Of a stretch of 40,140 nucleotides of DNA, positions 15,138 through 22,473 are shown piece after piece. The translations under genes and the position numbers were made by a program. The DNA is taken from positions 1 to 40,140 of the forward strand of contig DVIV01000029.1 in assembly GCA_018710985.1 (NCBI GenBank), in the 5' to 3' direction. The stretch is from Candidatus Limiplasma pullicola (GTDB lineage: Bacteria; Bacillota; Clostridia; Christensenellales; Aristaeellaceae). Below the pieces are notes generated by a model, which saw nothing but the letters and a program-made list of their open reading frames with translations, searched no databases and was not told the origin of the DNA. Every line of letters starts with the position of its first letter. Position 1 is the stretch's first letter.

Positions 15138-16256
15138 TTACTGCGCCTCCTCCGGCGCGTCGGGCAGGGCGACGGTCACCGTCTGCCCCGCCTCGTCCAC
15201 CTGCGCGGCGATGCCGGTGAGGCTTTCGAAGGTGGAGGCGGGCAGGTAGAGCACGCCGCCCACGCCGCGGATGTCGCGCACGGGCACGATCTGCGGCTCG
15301 TTGTTTTTGTACGCCTCCAGCGAGACGGGCGCGCCCGACTGGTCGTGGGTGAAGGCGATGCGGAAGATATCGTCGTTCACGGCAAAGGCGTATTCGTCCG
15401 CCTCCACGGACTCGGAGGTGATCACGTTGATTCCGGCCTCATGGAGAATTTCCAAAAACGGCAGGTAGACCTCCTCGCCCATCCGGTAGGGAAGCAGCGG
15501 CGCCTCCGTCTCGTCCTCCGCCGCGACGGTCAGCGCCTTCGCCGCGCCGGCAAGGCGGATGCCGTAGCCCTCCATGGCCTCGAACGCGGGTTCCGGCGTG
15601 GAGGTGGGCGCGGCGGTCGGGGACGGCGTCGCGGTGGGCGCGGCGGGCGTCGCGGTCGCGGTGGGGGCCGCGGTCGGGGTCGCAGTCGGCGTCGCGCTCA
15701 CGGTCGCGGCGGGGGGTTCGGTCGCGGCGGGCGCGGGCGTTTCAGCCGCGGCAGGGGTCGCGGGCGCTTCGGTGAGGGCCACGCTCAGGCCGGAGGTGGG
15801 AGAAGGCGCGGGCGTGACCGCATTGGGCGACAGGCGCACCTGGCCGCTCTCGTACAGCACGGTCAGCGTAACGCGCCCGGCCATGCCGTCGGCGCTCAGG
15901 CCGTGCTGGTACTGGAACTGCTCCACCGCGCGGCGGGTCTGGTTTCCGTACACGCCGTCGATGTCGCCCTCGTAATAGCCGTACCGGGCCAGCTCCTCCT
16001 GGAGCCTGCGCACCTCGTCGCCCCTATCGCCCACCTGGAGCGTGCTGTATTCCGGGTTGGGCGTGATATCAATGGTGGGGACGGGGGTGGGCCTGGGCGT
16101 GTCGGTGGGCGTGGGGGTGGCCGTGGGCGCCGCCTGCACATAGGGCGTGGGCGTGGGCTCGTCATAGGCGGGCATCGCGCCGGGGTCCGGCGCGTTCTGC
16201 ACCGAGGCGGCCACGACCATCGACATATACACCAGAATCGTTTTCAGCAGATCCAT
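15138..16256 (-). CDS. Peptidoglycan-binding protein with stalk-like domain
   Basis: This 372-residue exported protein starts with a short hydrophobic signal (about 1-21). A Pro/Thr-rich linker follows, then a peptidoglycan-binding-1 domain (about 72-130, with GDRGDEVRRLQ and GVYGNQTRRAVEQFQ). A second, Ala/Pro/Thr linker (about 140-225) leads to a C-terminal domain resembling the copper amine oxidase N-terminal (stalk) domain (about 228-370). Such linkers suggest a protein spanning the cell wall. AAGGAGG precedes the ATG. It starts 26 bases after the Wzz/BY-kinase-like gene and probably shares its transcript. Its function is unknown beyond wall binding. Confidence 0.85.
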   Translation of the reverse strand: MDLLKTILVYMSMVVAASVQNAPDPGAMPAYDEPTPTPYVQAAPTATPTPTDTPRPTPVPTIDITPNPEYSTLQVGDRGDEVRRLQEELARYGYYEGDIDGVYGNQTRRAVEQFQYQHGLSADGMAGRVTLTVLYESGQVRLSPNAVTPAPSPTSGLSVALTEAPATPAAAETPAPAATEPPAATVSATPTATPTAAPTATATPAAPTATPSPTAAPTSTPEPAFEAMEGYGIRLAGAAKALTVAAEDETEAPLLPYRMGEEVYLPFLEILHEAGINVITSESVEADEYAFAVNDDIFRIAFTHDQSGAPVSLEAYKNNEPQIVPVRDIRGVGGVLYLPASTFESLTGIAAQVDEAGQTVTVALPDAPEEAQ

Positions 16257-16282
16257 GAAAGGTTCCTCCTTGGTCAGCCCGG

Positions 16283-17590
16283 TCAGCCGGGCGCGTCAAA
16301 GCGGGAGCGGCGCGCCATGGTGAACACCACGCCCCTGAGCTGGCGGACATCCTCGGCCAGGTTGGTCATCACGGCGTTGAGTTCGCCGGCGGTAAAAGCG
16401 CCGTCCCTGGCGGCCAGCACCGTGAGGCCCTCCAGCGTGCCCAGCATGCCCGCGTCGGCGCAGCATCCGGCCGGGGCCGCATTGAGAATCACAAAATCAA
16501 AGCGGCTTTTCGCGCTCTTGAGGAAGGAGCGAAACGCGGGCGTGGCGGCGATATCCGCCACCGCGCCCTCCGGGGGCAGCCCCTCGATGAAGGCCAGGCC
16601 CTGCTCCGGGGTTTTGACGATCACATCCATCAGCGAAACCCGTCCGCCCAGGTATTCCGACAGGCAGGCCTGGGGCCGCACCCCCAGCAGCGCGGAGAGG
16701 CGCGCCTGGCCCGCGTCCATATTCACGGCCAGCACGCTGAAGCCCTGCCGCGCCAGCTCGCTGCACAGAAGCGCCGTGAGCACCGCCTGATCGCCCTCCG
16801 GGTCCATCCCGGCGATCACCGCGACGCTCTGGCCGCTGGCGCACAGGCCGTTGCGCAGCTTGAGCGCAAAGGCGCGCACGTTCTCCCTGATCAAACGGTC
16901 CACCCGGTCCAAAAGCATGCCGCCGCGCTGCTTTTTTCCATCGGCCAGCAGCCGGCGGACCTCGCGCCGGCAGTCCGCCAGCGCGCCCATGTGCGGCGCG
17001 GCGAGGCAGCGGGCCTCCGCGTCGTCAAAGTGCAGGGGCCGGCGGTCCGAGCCCAGCAGGCACCCGGCCAGCGAGCCTATGGCAAAGGCGGCCAGCAGCG
17101 TCCAGACCACCTTCATGGGGCGGTCGGGTCCGCAGGGGGCGGCGGGGATCTCCGCCGGGGCGACCTCGTGCGCTTCCGTGGCGCCCAGCTCGTCCTGCGC
17201 GCGGGCGACCAGCTCGCGCCCGATGGCGTCCGCCAGCCCGGCCGTATATACCGGGTCCGGTCCGACGGCCACGACCTCCAGCATATGCGTGCCGTCGATG
17301 CCGCGCACGCCCGCGCGGGTCTGACCGTCGCTGGCGGCATGGGCGAGCACCGCCTGGCGGAATCCGTCGGTGCGGGTGAGGGCGTGGCAGTCGCGCGCGA
17401 GCATCCGCGCCGCTTCCAGCGGGGCCTTCTGCGAGGCCGCCGCCTCCGGCGCGGCGTAGAACGTATAGACCGCACGGTAGCGGTCGGGCTCATACACCCA
17501 TGTGTACGCCGCCATCAGGCACCCCGACGCGAGGCACAACAGCAGCGTCCACGGCAGGAAATGCCGCCATTTCAGCAGGGCTTTGCGCAT
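16283..17590 (-). CDS. Wzz/BY-kinase-like protein with decayed ATP site
   Basis: This 435-residue protein has the layout of a polysaccharide co-polymerase fused to a bacterial tyrosine kinase. A membrane segment (about 11-30), an extracytoplasmic region, a second membrane segment (about 160-180) and a cytoplasmic MinD/BY-kinase-like domain (about 255-430) are visible. The kinase motifs have lost their key residues: the P-loop position reads MDPEGDQAVL, without the GKS/T lysine; the Walker A' position reads VLAVNMDAG; and Walker B reads FVILNAAP, with Asn for Asp. The C-terminal tyrosine cluster is also missing. I infer a pseudokinase with a structural role in wall or capsule assembly. A GTG nine bases upstream is possible, but AAAGGGG is better placed for this ATG. 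Its neighbour is a peptidoglycan-binding protein. Confidence 0.78.
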   Translation of the reverse strand: MRKALLKWRHFLPWTLLLCLASGCLMAAYTWVYEPDRYRAVYTFYAAPEAAASQKAPLEAARMLARDCHALTRTDGFRQAVLAHAASDGQTRAGVRGIDGTHMLEVVAVGPDPVYTAGLADAIGRELVARAQDELGATEAHEVAPAEIPAAPCGPDRPMKVVWTLLAAFAIGSLAGCLLGSDRRPLHFDDAEARCLAAPHMGALADCRREVRRLLADGKKQRGGMLLDRVDRLIRENVRAFALKLRNGLCASGQSVAVIAGMDPEGDQAVLTALLCSELARQGFSVLAVNMDAGQARLSALLGVRPQACLSEYLGGRVSLMDVIVKTPEQGLAFIEGLPPEGAVADIAATPAFRSFLKSAKSRFDFVILNAAPAGCCADAGMLGTLEGLTVLAARDGAFTAGELNAVMTNLAEDVRQLRGVVFTMARRSRFDAPG

Positions 17591-17628
17591 GGCCTCCACC
17601 CCTTTTACGTCCAGATTCCACCTTTCCT

Positions 17629-17657
17629 AGCATAGCACACCGCCGCCGCATTGGCAA
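17629..17657 (-). promoter_or_regulatory. Promoter of BY-kinase-like operon
   Basis: On the minus strand TTGCCA (17652-17657) is followed after 17 bases by TATGCT (17629-17634), about 39 bases upstream of the start codon. It lies back to back with the nudC promoter. Confidence 0.65.
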
Positions 17658-17666
17658 GCAAAAGCA

Positions 17667-17694
17667 TTGACAAAGCGGCAAAACGCGCTAAGAT
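17667..17694 (+). promoter_or_regulatory. Promoter of nudC
   Basis: TTGACA (17667-17672) and TAAGAT (17689-17694) are 16 bases apart, about 35 bases upstream of the nudC ATG. Confidence 0.7.
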
Positions 17695-17729
17695 GAAAGG
17701 GCATTTTCCGCCAGGGGAGACGATACGCC

Positions 17730-18560
17730 ATGATTCTGGGAGAACCCGCCTTTTCCGTCCAGCCGAACCGTCAGGCCCTCAGGGACGACAGCCGCTTCCT
17801 TTGCTTTGACGCGGGACGCGTGCTGCTTGCCGATGCGGCCGGCGGCGCGCCCGCCATCCCCACCTTTGCGCAGGTGCGGCCCCTGCCGGACGGCATCGCG
17901 CCCTTCGAGCTGGCGCACACGGACCGCTTCGCCCTCTTCTGCCCGCATCCGTTCCTTGGCGGGCAGGTCCCGGAGCGCGCGGGGCTTCGGTACTATCCGC
18001 TGCACGTCTTTCGCAGCATGCCCTACGCCGAGGCCGGGCTGATGGTGTCCTGCTGGCACCTGTGGGCCTGGTATGAGCGCAACCGCTTCTGCGGCCGCTG
18101 CGCCCATCCGCTCGTGCCGGACGAAGCGGAGCGCGCCCTGCGCTGCGAGGGCTGCGGGCTGGTGGTCTATCCGGCCATCGCCCCGGCGGTCATCGTGGCC
18201 ATCACCCGCGGGGACAGCATTCTCCTGGCGCGGAGCGCGCGCAGCGCCTTCCGCCATCACACGCTGATCTCCGGCTATGTGGAGGTGGGCGAGACGCTGG
18301 AGCATGCCGTGCGCCGCGAGGTGATGGAGGAGGTGGGCCTGCGCCTGGGCGCGCTGCGCTACCTGGGCGACCAGCCCTGGGGCGTGAGCGGGTCGCAGAT
18401 GTTCGCCTTTCAGGCCGAGGCGCAGGAGGGGGACATCCGCCTGCAGGAGAGCGAGCTTTGCGAGGCCGGCTGGTTCCGCCGGGACGAGCTGGAGCCGCGC
18501 GGGCGCACGGTGAGCATCGCCCTGGAGCTGATCGAGCGCTTCCGCACGGGCACGCTATGA
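17730..18560 (+). CDS. nudC: NADH pyrophosphatase / NAD decapping Nudix hydrolase
   Basis: NudC-type enzymes split NAD(H) to NMN(H) and AMP, and in some bacteria remove NAD caps from RNA. The 276-residue protein has the family's N-terminal domain (about 1-110), a four-cysteine zinc ribbon (CGRC near 113 and CEGC near 133), and a Nudix domain. The Nudix box is complete (GYVEVGETLEHAVRREVMEE, about 186-205, then VGL). The NudC-specific motif after the box, usually SQPWPFPxS, here reads DQPWGVSGS, so QPW is kept but flanking residues differ and specificity could be shifted. AGGGGAG precedes the ATG. The gene has its own promoter and is followed by a separate promoter for hisH. Confidence 0.9.
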   Translation: MILGEPAFSVQPNRQALRDDSRFLCFDAGRVLLADAAGGAPAIPTFAQVRPLPDGIAPFELAHTDRFALFCPHPFLGGQVPERAGLRYYPLHVFRSMPYAEAGLMVSCWHLWAWYERNRFCGRCAHPLVPDEAERALRCEGCGLVVYPAIAPAVIVAITRGDSILLARSARSAFRHHTLISGYVEVGETLEHAVRREVMEEVGLRLGALRYLGDQPWGVSGSQMFAFQAEAQEGDIRLQESELCEAGWFRRDELEPRGRTVSIALELIERFRTGTL

Positions 18561-18575
18561 CAGGAGCGGCAGGCG

Positions 18576-18604
18576 TTGACATTTGAGGCACGGCATGCTA
18601 TGGT
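18576..18604 (+). promoter_or_regulatory. Promoter of hisH/hisF-like pair
   Basis: TTGACA (18576-18581) is followed after 17 bases by TATGGT (18599-18604), about 36 bases before the hisH-like ATG and just after the nudC stop codon. Confidence 0.65.
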
Positions 18605-18639
18605 TTTTCCGAAGCTGGAAACGAAAGGCGGGCGTCGCC

Positions 18640-19254
18640 ATGACGGGCGTGATGGACTACGGAATCGGCAACATCGGCTCCATCCTGAACATGATCAGAA
18701 AGGTGGGCGCGCAGGGCGTCCCGGTCCGGACCGCGGAGGAGCTGAGCCGCTGCAGCCGGCTGATACTGCCGGGCGTGGGCCGCTTTGACGCGGGCATGGC
18801 GCTGCTTGAGCAGAGCGGCATGCGCCGGGCGCTGGACCGCGCGGTGGCGGCGGGGGTGCCGCTGCTTGGCATCTGCCTGGGGATGCAGATGCTGGGCCGC
18901 CGCAGCGAGGAGGGGCCGGGCGAGGGGCTGGGGTATCTGCCCTTTGACCTCAGGCGCTTCCGGCTGGACGATCAGCCGCAGCTCAAGGTGCCGCACATGG
19001 GCTGGGACTACGTGACCGTGGAGCGGCCGGACGACCCGCTGGCGGCGGGGCTGGAGGCGGAGCCGCGCTTTTACTTCGTGCACAGCTACCACGCCGTTCT
19101 GGACGACCCCGCCGACGCGCTGATGACCTGTGACTACGGCTATCCCTTCCCCGCCGCCGTGCGCCGGGGAAACGTCTGGGGCACGCAGTTCCACCCCGAG
19201 AAGAGCCACCGCTTCGGCATGTGCCTGATTGGCAACTTCGTAAAGGAGGCGTAG
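18640..19254 (+). CDS. hisH: HisH-like glutamine amidotransferase subunit
   Basis: This 204-residue class I glutamine amidotransferase releases ammonia from glutamine for its synthase partner. The catalytic cysteine lies in GICLGMQ (about residue 81) and the His-Glu pair in QFHPEKS (about 187-189), so it should be active. The chosen ATG follows AAAGGCGGG and gives the standard start (DYGIGNIGS). HisH normally partners HisF in histidine synthesis, but the HisF-like protein two bases downstream is of the acetamidino-sugar type and no other his gene is near. I infer that this pair supplies ammonia for amidination of a surface sugar. The amidotransferase partner normally required (WbpG/PseA type) is not in the window. 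Confidence 0.88.
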   Translation: MTGVMDYGIGNIGSILNMIRKVGAQGVPVRTAEELSRCSRLILPGVGRFDAGMALLEQSGMRRALDRAVAAGVPLLGICLGMQMLGRRSEEGPGEGLGYLPFDLRRFRLDDQPQLKVPHMGWDYVTVERPDDPLAAGLEAEPRFYFVHSYHAVLDDPADALMTCDYGYPFPAAVRRGNVWGTQFHPEKSHRFGMCLIGNFVKEA

Positions 19255-19255
19255 G

Positions 19256-20032
19256 ATGTATCACCGTCCGAGGCTGATTCCCTGCCTGCTGATCTCCGAC
19301 GGCGGGCTGGTCAAGACCGTGCGCTTCAAGGACCCCAACTACCTGGGCGACCCGATCAACGCCGTGAAGATCTTCAGCGAAAAATGCGTGGACGAGCTGT
19401 GCGTGCAGGATATTCGCGCCAGCCGCGAGGGGCGCGGGCCGGACTTTGCCCTGCTGGAGGACATCGCCTCCGAAGCCTTCATGCCCCTGTCCTACGGCGG
19501 GGGCGTGACCACGGTGGAGCAGGCGGCCCGGCTGTTTCACATCGGGTTTGAAAAGGTGATTCTCAACACCGCGCTCATCGACCGGCCGGAGCTGGTGCGC
19601 GAGCTGGCGGAGCGCTTCGGGTCGCAGAGCGTGGTGGCGTCCATCGACGTAAAACTCGACCGCCTTCGCCGCTACCGCTGTGTGGTGGCCGGCGGCACGC
19701 GCGCCACGGGCGAGACGCCGCTGGCGCTGGCCCAGCGCGCGCAGGCGCTGGGCGCGGGCGAGGTGCTGCTCAATTCCGTGGACCGCGACGGCATGATGCA
19801 GGGCTACGACTTAAAGCTGGTCAAATCCGTCGCCGACGGGCTGACCGTGCCGCTCATCGCCTGCGGCGGCGCGCATGACGCGGCCGACCTGGCGCGCGTG
19901 CTTCACGAGGGGCACGCCCACGCGGCGGCGGCGGGCAGCCTGTTTGTGTACTTCGGGCCGCTCAAGGCGGTGCTCATCAACGTGCCCTCCGAGGAGGAGC
20001 TGTGCCGGCTGGGGGTTTACCGGGCGCGGTAG
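19256..20032 (+). CDS. HisF-like protein, acetamidino-sugar (WbuZ/AglZ) type
   Basis: This 258-residue TIM barrel is related to HisF, but its N-terminus (IPCLLISDGGLVKTVRFK, then NYLGDPINA) matches the WbuZ/AglZ branch found in O-antigen and glycan loci. True HisF has CLDVKDGRVVKG there. The catalytic aspartate of HisF in that motif is replaced by leucine, while the second catalytic aspartate (ASIDVK, about residue 130) and the NSVDRDG phosphate loop remain. It starts one base after the hisH stop, with AAAGGAGG upstream, so the two are coupled and form a glutaminase-synthase pair. Known relatives channel ammonia to a sugar amidotransferase. A histidine pathway role is unlikely. Confidence 0.85.
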   Translation: MYHRPRLIPCLLISDGGLVKTVRFKDPNYLGDPINAVKIFSEKCVDELCVQDIRASREGRGPDFALLEDIASEAFMPLSYGGGVTTVEQAARLFHIGFEKVILNTALIDRPELVRELAERFGSQSVVASIDVKLDRLRRYRCVVAGGTRATGETPLALAQRAQALGAGEVLLNSVDRDGMMQGYDLKLVKSVADGLTVPLIACGGAHDAADLARVLHEGHAHAAAAGSLFVYFGPLKAVLINVPSEEELCRLGVYRAR

Positions 20033-20187
20033 GGCGCGTTCGGGGGAAAGCGCCTCTTTCCACCGGCATCAGAAAACGCGGCGGGACGCACCCCGCATCA
20101 GAAGGCCGGCCATTTTGGCTTTTTCCGGACGCGAGGACGCTCCCCCGCCGTGCAGGTCGTTGGTTTCATCATGCTCGCGGAAAACAA

Positions 20188-20229
20188 AGAATCCGAACCC
20201 GTCGCCAATCGGAAACAGGTTCGGATTCT
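20188..20229 (-). terminator. Terminator of tRNA-Leu
   Basis: A 12-bp stem (AGAATCCGAACC with GGTTCGGATTCT) lies eight bases past the encoded CCA end of the tRNA. On the minus strand it is followed by TTTGTTTTC, fitting an intrinsic terminator. Confidence 0.8.
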
Positions 20230-20236
20230 GTTGGTT

Positions 20237-20324
20237 TGGTGCCGGTGGTGGGACTCGAACCCACACGGGGGATTAGCCCAACGGATTTTGAGTCCGTCAC
20301 GTCTGCCAATTCCATCACACCGGC
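20237..20324 (-). tRNA. tRNA-Leu (anticodon CAA)
   Basis: Read on the minus strand, a seven-base acceptor stem (GCCGGTG with CACCGGC) closes a long-variable-arm tRNA. The anticodon loop CTCAAAA gives anticodon CAA, which reads the leucine codon UUG. The T arm contains GGTTCGAGTCC. Discriminator A and the CCA end (20237-20239) are encoded. The variable arm fits a class II leucine tRNA. A promoter and a terminator flank it. Confidence 0.96.
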
Positions 20325-20335
20325 GCGCATGGGGT

Positions 20336-20365
20336 ATTATAGCATACTTGTCGGGGGAGAGGCAA
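20336..20365 (-). promoter_or_regulatory. Promoter of tRNA-Leu
   Basis: On the minus strand TTGCCT (20360-20365) is followed after 18 bases by a perfect TATAAT (20336-20341), about 12 bases before the mature tRNA 5' end. Confidence 0.65.
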
Positions 20366-20397
20366 TACCCGGCGGGGGTTTTTTCCGGGAGGGGGCG

Positions 20398-21636
20398 TTA
20401 CCCCCTCTCCCCCAGCCGCCCCAGAAAGCCGCGGGACAGCGCGCCGGCCAGGCACACCAGAAGGCCGCTGGGCACCAGCACCCAGTATGCCCTCGCGCCG
20501 CACCGGTCAAACAGCGCGCCGTAGAGGATCTGTCCCAGGGGCTGGGCGCACAGGGACAGGGTGAACACGTAGGCCATCACCTTGCCCATCAGCCCTTCGG
20601 GCGTGCGCCGCTGAATCGCGGAAATGGCGCAGGTGGAAAACACGCTGCACCCGAACTGGCAGGCGCAGAACATGGCCGTGAGGCCGAGGTAGCGGCCCGT
20701 CGCGTCCAGCGGCACCAGAAACGCCCCGCCCGCCAGCACCAGCGCCGCGCCCACGCCCATGAACACCCGGACCATCCGGACAGGGCGCAGCCGCCCGGCC
20801 GTCAGCCCCGCAAACAGGCTGCCCAGCACCGCCGCGACGCCCATGGCGCTTTCCGCCGCGCCGTAGAGTTCCGCCGAAAGGCCCAGCACCGTGCGCACCA
20901 GAAAGGGAAAGCCCACGACCGCCGTGCCCGCGATGAACAGGCTCGCCAGCGCGGCCAGCAGCAGCAGCTTCAAAACGTCGGGCTGCTCGCGGCACAGAAA
21001 GCGCAGGCCCGCACGCAGGTCGGCCTTCAGCATGGCCGCGCTTCGAAGCGCCGCCGCCTGCGGGGGCGGCAGACGGATGAAGCCCTCCAGGCACGCCGTC
21101 AGCAGAAAGCAGGCCGCCGCCGCATACAGCACGGGGACCATGCCAACCGCCGTGTAGACCACGCTGCCCAGAAACGGGGTCGCCAGCGAAGCCACCGCCG
21201 CCGCCTGGCTGACCGCCGCGTTGCCCTTCTCCAGCGCGTCTCCCGAAAGCATCTGGGGCACGCACGCCTGCACCGTGGGCGACTCAAAGGCCCCCAGCGC
21301 CGACAGCGCCACCAGCAGCACGGTGATGAGCGGCAGGTCGTATCCCAGCGGCAGCGCCGCGCCGGCCATCAGCGCCGCAAGGCCGGAGAGGGCGTCCAGC
21401 GCGATCATCAGCGTGCGCCGGTTCATCCGGTCCGCCAGCACGCCGCCGAAGGGCGAGAGCGCTATGGTGGGAAGCATGGACGCGGACAGCATCCCGGCGA
21501 ACACAGCGGCGGACCCGGTGCGCTCCAGCACATACATTGCCAGGGCGAATTTCAGCGTGCCGTTGCCCAGGAGGGACATGATCTGCCCCAGCAGCAGAAA
21601 GACGAAGTTGCGGTTCAGCCATGCCGTTTTTTTCAT
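20398..21636 (-). CDS. MFS drug-efflux-type transporter
   Basis: This 412-residue membrane protein has the 12-helix pattern of the major facilitator superfamily, with the loop motif GVLADRMNRRT (about residues 64-74) matching the family's G-x3-D-R-x-G-R-R motif. It starts with a short cytosolic stretch (MKKTAWLNRN) and resembles macrolide/EntS-type exporters. AAAGGAG precedes the chosen ATG; a longer in-frame extension upstream has no Shine-Dalgarno site and crosses the operator. The TetR gene upstream on the same strand and a copy of its operator between them suggest substrate-induced efflux. The substrate is unknown. Confidence 0.88.
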   Translation of the reverse strand: MKKTAWLNRNFVFLLLGQIMSLLGNGTLKFALAMYVLERTGSAAVFAGMLSASMLPTIALSPFGGVLADRMNRRTLMIALDALSGLAALMAGAALPLGYDLPLITVLLVALSALGAFESPTVQACVPQMLSGDALEKGNAAVSQAAAVASLATPFLGSVVYTAVGMVPVLYAAAACFLLTACLEGFIRLPPPQAAALRSAAMLKADLRAGLRFLCREQPDVLKLLLLAALASLFIAGTAVVGFPFLVRTVLGLSAELYGAAESAMGVAAVLGSLFAGLTAGRLRPVRMVRVFMGVGAALVLAGGAFLVPLDATGRYLGLTAMFCACQFGCSVFSTCAISAIQRRTPEGLMGKVMAYVFTLSLCAQPLGQILYGALFDRCGARAYWVLVPSGLLVCLAGALSRGFLGRLGERG

Positions 21637-21706
21637 TGTGCGTTGCTCCTTTGCATCCTGCCCCGCGCGCCTTTGCGCGCATGCGGCGGGGTCGGAACGG
21701 TCTTTA

Positions 21707-21731
21707 ACATACCTACCGAATGAATGTATCG
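21707..21731 (-). promoter_or_regulatory. TetR operator before MFS gene
   Basis: This 25-bp imperfect palindrome, with core CATTCATTCGGTA on the minus strand, matches the copy before the tetR gene at 24 of 25 positions. It lies in the leader region of the MFS transporter gene and is probably the site where the neighbouring TetR protein represses it. Confidence 0.8.
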
Positions 21732-21734
21732 TCC

Positions 21735-21761
21735 GAAAAGAAAAGGGGCGTTCCCCCCTTT
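21735..21761 (-). terminator. Terminator after tetR
   Basis: On the minus strand AAAGGGG, a six-base loop and CCCCTTT are followed by TCTTTTC, five bases past the tetR stop codon. This should separate the tetR transcript from the MFS gene, which has its own operator just beyond. Confidence 0.7.
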
Positions 21762-21766
21762 CCCGC

Positions 21767-22408
21767 TCACAGCGCCATCTGCGCCAGAAAATCGTCCACC
21801 AGCGCCCGGATGCTGTCGTCAAACAGCGGAAGCCCCATCTTCTCCAGCATCTCCCCGATGAAGCGGAACTTGCGGGCCAGCTCCTCCTGGGTGGCCGGAA
21901 ACACGCCGGGCAGCAGCCACAAGCTGGTCAGCAGCGGCAGCAGCTCGGCAATCTCTTTGGGATAGCCGGTATGGATGGAGCCGTCCCGGTTTCCCTCCTC
22001 GATCAGCCGCAGAAAATACGGGGTCAGCACGCGGCGGTTGGATTCGATCATCTCCACCAGTACCCGCGGGTTTTGGGTGATGGGCACCGCCTGGACCGTC
22101 ATGCGGCTGCGCGCCTCGTCCGCCTGATTGAGCCGGACGGCTTCCCGCAGCTTTTCCAGCCCGTTGAGATCCCCGCGCGCCCGCACGGCCTCAAAGGGGT
22201 TGTTCTCGAAAAACATCCGGTCCCCCACCGCGCTCATGATCTCTTCCTTGGATTTGAAATGGTGATAGACCGCGCCCTTGGTCATCCCCTCCAGGCCGTC
22301 CACGATGTCCTGAATGGTGGTCCGGTCATAGCCCTTTTCCAGAAACAGGCGCTGGGCAACGTCCAAAATGCGCTCCACCGTCGCCTCCGGGTGCTTGTTG
22401 CGTGCCAT
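21767..22408 (-). CDS. TetR-family transcriptional regulator
   Basis: This 213-residue repressor has a standard TetR N-terminal helix-turn-helix (about residues 8-55, with the typical KGAVYHHFKSKEEI stretch) and an all-helical ligand domain. The chosen ATG follows GGGAGGG at a good distance; the ATG 24 bases upstream lies within the operator. Two 25-bp operator copies, one over its own promoter and one before the MFS gene, point to autoregulation and control of the exporter. Confidence 0.92.
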   Translation of the reverse strand: MARNKHPEATVERILDVAQRLFLEKGYDRTTIQDIVDGLEGMTKGAVYHHFKSKEEIMSAVGDRMFFENNPFEAVRARGDLNGLEKLREAVRLNQADEARSRMTVQAVPITQNPRVLVEMIESNRRVLTPYFLRLIEEGNRDGSIHTGYPKEIAELLPLLTSLWLLPGVFPATQEELARKFRFIGEMLEKMGLPLFDDSIRALVDDFLAQMAL

Positions 22409-22420
22409 GCGCGTCCCTCC

Positions 22421-22445
22421 CGATACATTCATTCGGTACGTATGT
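22421..22445 (-). promoter_or_regulatory. TetR operator at tetR promoter
   Basis: This is the second copy of the 25-bp operator, an imperfect palindrome with outer half sites ATACAT and ATGTAT. It begins right after the -10 box of the tetR promoter, so a bound repressor would cover the transcription start. Confidence 0.8.
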
Positions 22446-22473
22446 ATTATAGCAGGGTTTTTCCTCCTGTCAA
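22446..22473 (-). promoter_or_regulatory. Promoter of tetR
   Basis: On the minus strand a perfect TTGACA (22468-22473) and a perfect TATAAT (22446-22451) are 16 bases apart. The promoter lies inside the last codons of the GNAT gene and abuts the operator. Confidence 0.8.

Noticed and set aside
20069-20266. Short minus-strand frame with a VRVPPPAPNQ-type segment
   Set aside because: That segment is the translated 3' end of a tRNA, a common false gene call.
20002-21723. 573-codon plus-strand frame crossing the tRNA and the MFS gene
   Set aside because: It translates straight through tRNA-Leu and lies antisense to a clear 12-helix transporter.
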